Below are positions 61,202-64,000 of a stretch of DNA of 64,000 bases, one piece after another. The number at the start of each line of letters is the position of its first letter. The first letter of the stretch is position 1. The DNA is from G963664115 sp965263045 (lineage in GTDB: Bacteria; Acidobacteriota; Terriglobia; 20CM-2-55-15): assembly GCA_965263045.1 (NCBI GenBank), contig CBDHGK010000041.1:930001-994000 (forward strand), read 5' to 3'. The position numbers and the translations under genes are program-made. The notes beneath the pieces are model-generated. The model was given only the letters and a program-made list of their open reading frames with translations. It had not been told where the DNA came from and ran no database searches.

Positions 61202-61834
61202 TCAGGCTCCGCCTGCCCGCCTCGGGCCGGTTCCCAGTTGTTTGAGGAATTCTTCGAGCGCTTCATAGGGATGCGCGCCCACGAGTTGTTGCCCTCCCGC
61301 GGCGAATGTCGGCACCCCGGTCACTCCCTGAGATCTGGATTTCGCCCAATCCGCATCGACCTGTTCCCGGAAGCGGCCCTCGGCCAGGGCTTCCCGGGCA
61401 CCGACCGGAGAAAGGCCGACGGATTCAGCCCGGGCGACGAGGATCTCGATGTCTCCAATGTTCTGGCCATCCACGAAATATGCTCTGAAAACGGCATCGT
61501 GGATGGCCGCACCATTGGTCTGTGTTTCCGCCCAACATGCCAGTTCCTGGGCCAGTCGGCTATTGTAGGTATGGGTCCGCACGCCATAGGGCAGGCCCTC
61601 GGCATCGGCTCGCCCTTTCAGGCGCGCATTCATGGCGTCGACATCCATGCCGCTTCCAGCAAACAAGTCTTCCAGCAGGCGCCCTTCGGCGGGCGTCTCC
61701 GGGTGCAACGGGAAGTGCACCCAGCGGATGCTGATATCGAAGGCCTCTTTCAGTCGTTCAATACGCCCGGTACTGAGGTAGCACCAGGGTCACACGTAGT
61801 CGCTGAAAATCTCCAGTGGAACAGGTGTGTGCAT
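61202..61834 (-). CDS. FrnE/DsbA-family thioredoxin-fold protein, probable selenoprotein (UPWC)
   Basis: 210 residues if the in-frame TGA at 61790-61792 is read as selenocysteine. Start ATG 61834 with AAAGGAATCGCG upstream. The protein begins MHTPVPLEIFSDYV-TGA-PWCYLSTGRIERL: TGA is codon 15, exactly where the family has the first Cys of the CPWC active site. From there the frame is open for 195 codons with full domain features: WVHFPLHPETP, GMDVDAMNARLKGRADAEGLPYGVRTHTYNSRLAQELACWAET, IHDAVFRAYFVDGQNIGDIEILVARAESVGL and the cis-Pro loop GVTGVPTFAAGGQQLVGAHPYEALEEFLKQ. The 2-hydroxychromene-isomerase/FrnE group is thiol-disulfide active. Without recoding it would be a 14-residue peptide. Confidence 0.85.
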
Positions 61835-61883
61835 CGCGATTCCTTTCACTCCGTGATCAGGGGCCATAGGCTGATTGCAACGA

Positions 61884-61988
61884 AACGGCATTGTCTTCGT
61901 CGTCGCTCCTCCTCGGAATGTATGGGCATTCCCTCGTCCTCGCGACGTCGCGTCGTCAACCTGTTGCCTCTTGAAATCCGGCCCCGTT
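61884..61988 (-). repeat. Structured dispersed repeat, copy 2
   Basis: Opposite-strand relative of 34667-34774. Shares GGGGCCGG, GAGGCAACA, CGACGTCGCGAGGACG and CGAGGAGG blocks. The hairpin is GGAATG...CATTCC (61915-61932) instead of GCAATG...CATTGC: a pair exchange that keeps the stem. An end-like CTAGTGGCCTGTAACAGA lies on the minus strand near 62035, resembling the TAGCAGCCCGTGGCAGA end of the 34.6-kb element. Confidence 0.6.
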
Positions 61989-62028
61989 GCGCTCCGAACG
62001 CCACTGCCGATGTCTCTGTTACAGGCCA

Positions 62029-62544
62029 CTAGGACTGGCCAACGGAGCGGCCTCCCAGCATGCTACGCGACAGGGAAATGAAGGCTGTCTCGACCCCGTC
62101 GCCGGTCTTGGCACTGGCTTCGATGAACTCTGCGCCCAGGTCGGCCAACTGACCCATCACGTCTTCGTCCAGTTCCCAGTCCGTCTTGAGATCGCTCTTG
62201 TTGAGCACCACGATGAACGGCAGGTCGCCGAGCACACCGTCGTTGTTCTCACGCACGGTCAGTGCCGTCGTCATCGTTTCCGAGCGTGTCGGATCAACGA
62301 CCAGCAGGAATCCGGCCGAGCCCCGGAGGTAGGACTGGCGGACACTCTCGAAGTCATCCTCCCCGTGCAGGTCCCACAGGATCAGGCTGAGATCGCGGCC
62401 ATCGACATTCACCGCATGCCGGTCAACTTTGACGCCCACCGTCGTATGGTATTTTTCCGAAAAAGTGGAGTGGACGAAGCGCGACACCAAGCTGGTTTTT
62501 CCCACCGCGAAAGCGCCGAGCATGCACACCTTTTTTTGTGTCAT
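62029..62544 (-). CDS. Small Ras/Rab-like GTPase
   Basis: 171 residues. G1 CMLGAFAVGKTSLVSRFV, switch I region TTVGVKVDR, G3-like WDLHGEDDF, G4 VLNKSDLKTDW, G5 IEASAKTGDGVETAFISL. The order is that of prokaryotic Rab/Rup-type GTPases. The start overlaps the end of the OmpA-domain gene by 4 bases, so the two proteins probably act together, possibly in polarity or envelope dynamics. Confidence 0.92.
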   Translation of the reverse strand: MTQKKVCMLGAFAVGKTSLVSRFVHSTFSEKYHTTVGVKVDRHAVNVDGRDLSLILWDLHGEDDFESVRQSYLRGSAGFLLVVDPTRSETMTTALTVRENNDGVLGDLPFIVVLNKSDLKTDWELDEDVMGQLADLGAEFIEASAKTGDGVETAFISLSRSMLGGRSVGQS

Positions 62545-64000
62545 TGCGCGCCCTCCGCACCGTTCTGGTTGAGCGTTATCTCGAAAGTGACCCTCCGGTT
62601 TCTTGGGTCGACTGGTAAAACGGCGTCGGCGACGGGTTCACTGTCGCCGACCGCCCGAATCGTGATCACATCCGTATCGATGCCGTCCGCCCGGAGCGAA
62701 TCCGCCACCGCGCGGGCGCGGTTCTCGCCAAGCAGAATATTGGCCGCCCGATCGCCGGAGCCGTCAGTGTGGCCGACAACCTCCATTCCCACCTGGAGGT
62801 TCTCAGCCCCGGCCGCGTCGAGCAAGCGGGCGAATGTCTCGCCGATTCGCGTCAGGACGATTCCGGATGTCGAATCCGTAAATGCCTCTCCAGAGGCGAA
62901 GGTTATCTCAGATGCTTCGATTGCAGCTGCCAGCTCGAGAATGTGGTCGCCGATGCCGACACTCAGACTGGAATCGTCATAGTTCACGACCCCGGGCAGG
63001 AGTGCCGCCAGCCGTCGCGCTTCGGTGGCCCATGCGGTGTCGGAGGTCCCCGACGCCGTCAGCCGTCCGTTTTCGAATTCGAATGAGACACCATCCGGGG
63101 CCTCGAGCAGTCTGGCAGAACGCGCGACGACGAACTCCGGCGCGTCCGAATAAAAGGTATGCCACCGCGCGTTGATTCCCGATGCTTCGATGCCATACTG
63201 GACGAACAGAGTCTCGGGATCGTTGGCCATGGGATCGCGCAAACCTTCGACGCGGTATTGCCGCCAGAATTCCCGGTCCGAGTCCAGGACGATGATTCCC
63301 GCTTGCGCATCCACGGCGCTCAGGGCGCCCGACCACCGGCGCACGTCCATGAATTCCAATATCAGGAATCCTGTGACCAACACGCCCAGAATCACGGCTG
63401 GAACCATCATCCGATTCGAGGTCTCCGGAGGGATCGCGTAGCGTTTGAGCAGGCAGGCTTCCAGAAGCGGAATGGCGGCCTGGAACTGGCTGTTGTCTCC
63501 GTCGAAATCCTCAAGCCACCGTCCGTACTTGTGGTGAACCTGTTCCAGAGCGACCTTGAGCGGCTCTCTGAGATCTTCCGGCGGGTTACCGCGCACCACA
63601 CCGACGATAAACGCCTGGGGCCCGGGCTCGACCAGAACGTTGAGCTCACCGAGCCGGATCCCGTCCAGTGACTCGGAATTTCCGGTATCGAAGGAATCCT
63701 TGACGAAGTCGCGGATTGCCGCAAGCATTGCCGAAACCGTCTGGGCGTCTTTGGAGGGAACCGTCGGATCCACGACGTGTTCGAGCAAGAGGCCCGTTTC
63801 CGCGTGGATCAGAAATATCTCCTCGAGACTGTAATCGAGCGTGTGCAGCAGGGCAACCTCGGCGAAGGGCCGGCCCGACTGGTAGGCCTCGAAACGCCAC
63901 CGGAGTCCACGCACCGAGCAGGTGCTCTCCACCAGTGTGTTCAGCGATTCGATCATCGAAGTGAACGTTTCGGTGATGGACTTTCGGATCGCCGGGCCAA
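62541..64000 (-). CDS. OmpA-domain membrane protein, 5' end outside the window
   Basis: At least 485 residues; the frame is open to the window edge (GPAIRKSITETFTSMIESLN...), which reads as coding, so the ATG at 63956 is probably not the true start. A large cytoplasmic N-terminal region (RWRFEAYQSGRPFAEVALLHTLDYSLEEIFLIHAETGLLLEH; LEACLLKRYAI), one membrane helix (VPAVILGVLVTGFLILEFM), a periplasmic middle, and a C-terminal OmpA domain (EITFASGEAFTDS, VGMEVVGHTDGSGDRAANILLGENRARAVADSLRADGI) that binds peptidoglycan. Paired with the GTPase gene; this OmpA/small-GTPase pair is known in several phyla. Confidence 0.88.
   Translation of the reverse strand, partial: GPAIRKSITETFTSMIESLNTLVESTCSVRGLRWRFEAYQSGRPFAEVALLHTLDYSLEEIFLIHAETGLLLEHVVDPTVPSKDAQTVSAMLAAIRDFVKDSFDTGNSESLDGIRLGELNVLVEPGPQAFIVGVVRGNPPEDLREPLKVALEQVHHKYGRWLEDFDGDNSQFQAAIPLLEACLLKRYAIPPETSNRMMVPAVILGVLVTGFLILEFMDVRRWSGALSAVDAQAGIIVLDSDREFWRQYRVEGLRDPMANDPETLFVQYGIEASGINARWHTFYSDAPEFVVARSARLLEAPDGVSFEFENGRLTASGTSDTAWATEARRLAALLPGVVNYDDSSLSVGIGDHILELAAAIEASEITFASGEAFTDSTSGIVLTRIGETFARLLDAAGAENLQVGMEVVGHTDGSGDRAANILLGENRARAVADSLRADGIDTDVITIRAVGDSEPVADAVLPVDPRNRRVTFEITLNQNGAEGAQ

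Overview
The window is about 64 kb of GC-rich bacterial chromosome. Gene content points to a Gram-negative, probably Acidobacteriota-like organism: a futalosine-type menaquinone gene (mqnD), a B12-dependent ribonucleotide reductase, signal-peptide lipoproteins, an outer-membrane beta-barrel, an OmpA-domain protein beside a small GTPase, TlyA, and many repeat proteins. The taxonomic assignment is inference from gene content only.

Layout. 1-2.8 kb: a partial hydrolase-like end, a formylglycine-enzyme-fold lipoprotein and an AraC regulator. 2.8-9.7 kb: a BON-domain gene, a DM13 gene and msrPQ (periplasmic methionine sulfoxide reductase), hit by two identical 1854-bp IS1380-family copies. 9.7-14.7 kb: a lower-GC accessory island next to tRNA-Lys. 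It holds an AIPR-type abortive-infection gene split by one IS630-family element and preceded by another, plus two unknown downstream genes. 14.9-17.5 kb: trxA, a cysteine-cluster protein and purA. 17.7-21.9 kb: a ketosynthase / methyltransferase / FAD reductase / glycosyltransferase operon, likely making a polyketide or lipid product. 22.2-30.1 kb: panBC, mqnD, a TPR gene, nrdJ behind paired NrdR-like boxes, and aspartate kinase. 30-34.5 kb: a coiled-coil protein and a molybdate operon with its own HTH-TOBE protein. 34.6-41.2 kb: a terminal-inverted-repeat element, NUDIX, release-factor-like, uridine-kinase-like, sulfotransferase and a large LRV-repeat protein followed by an IS481 remnant. 41.2-46.5 kb: a beta-propeller gene with an in-frame TGA, a small IS630-type non-autonomous element carrying a run of RNA hairpins, a toxin-antitoxin pair and a secreted esterase. 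46.7-50.7 kb: tRNA-Arg, an HTH-response regulator, GNAT, etfBA and a cytochrome. 52-54.9 kb: an atypical sigma-54-type activator, a Cys-rich protein and an SH3 lipoprotein. 55.2-58 kb: the tightly overlapped xseB-ispA-tlyA-nadK operon. 58.2-64 kb: an orphan FAD subunit, a cobalamin adenosyltransferase, a beta-barrel protein, a probable selenoprotein, and a GTPase/OmpA pair running off the window.

Functional links: the adenosyltransferase can supply adenosylcobalamin to NrdJ, and the mod operon can supply molybdenum for MsrP. The three most notable observations are: (1) a DsbA/FrnE-family gene in which TGA replaces the first cysteine of the CPWC active site, a strong selenocysteine candidate; (2) a HEARO/omega-RNA-like hairpin array without an IscB gene inside a small element with IS630-type ends; (3) a phage-defence AIPR gene interrupted by an IS630 element whose precise removal restores the reading frame.
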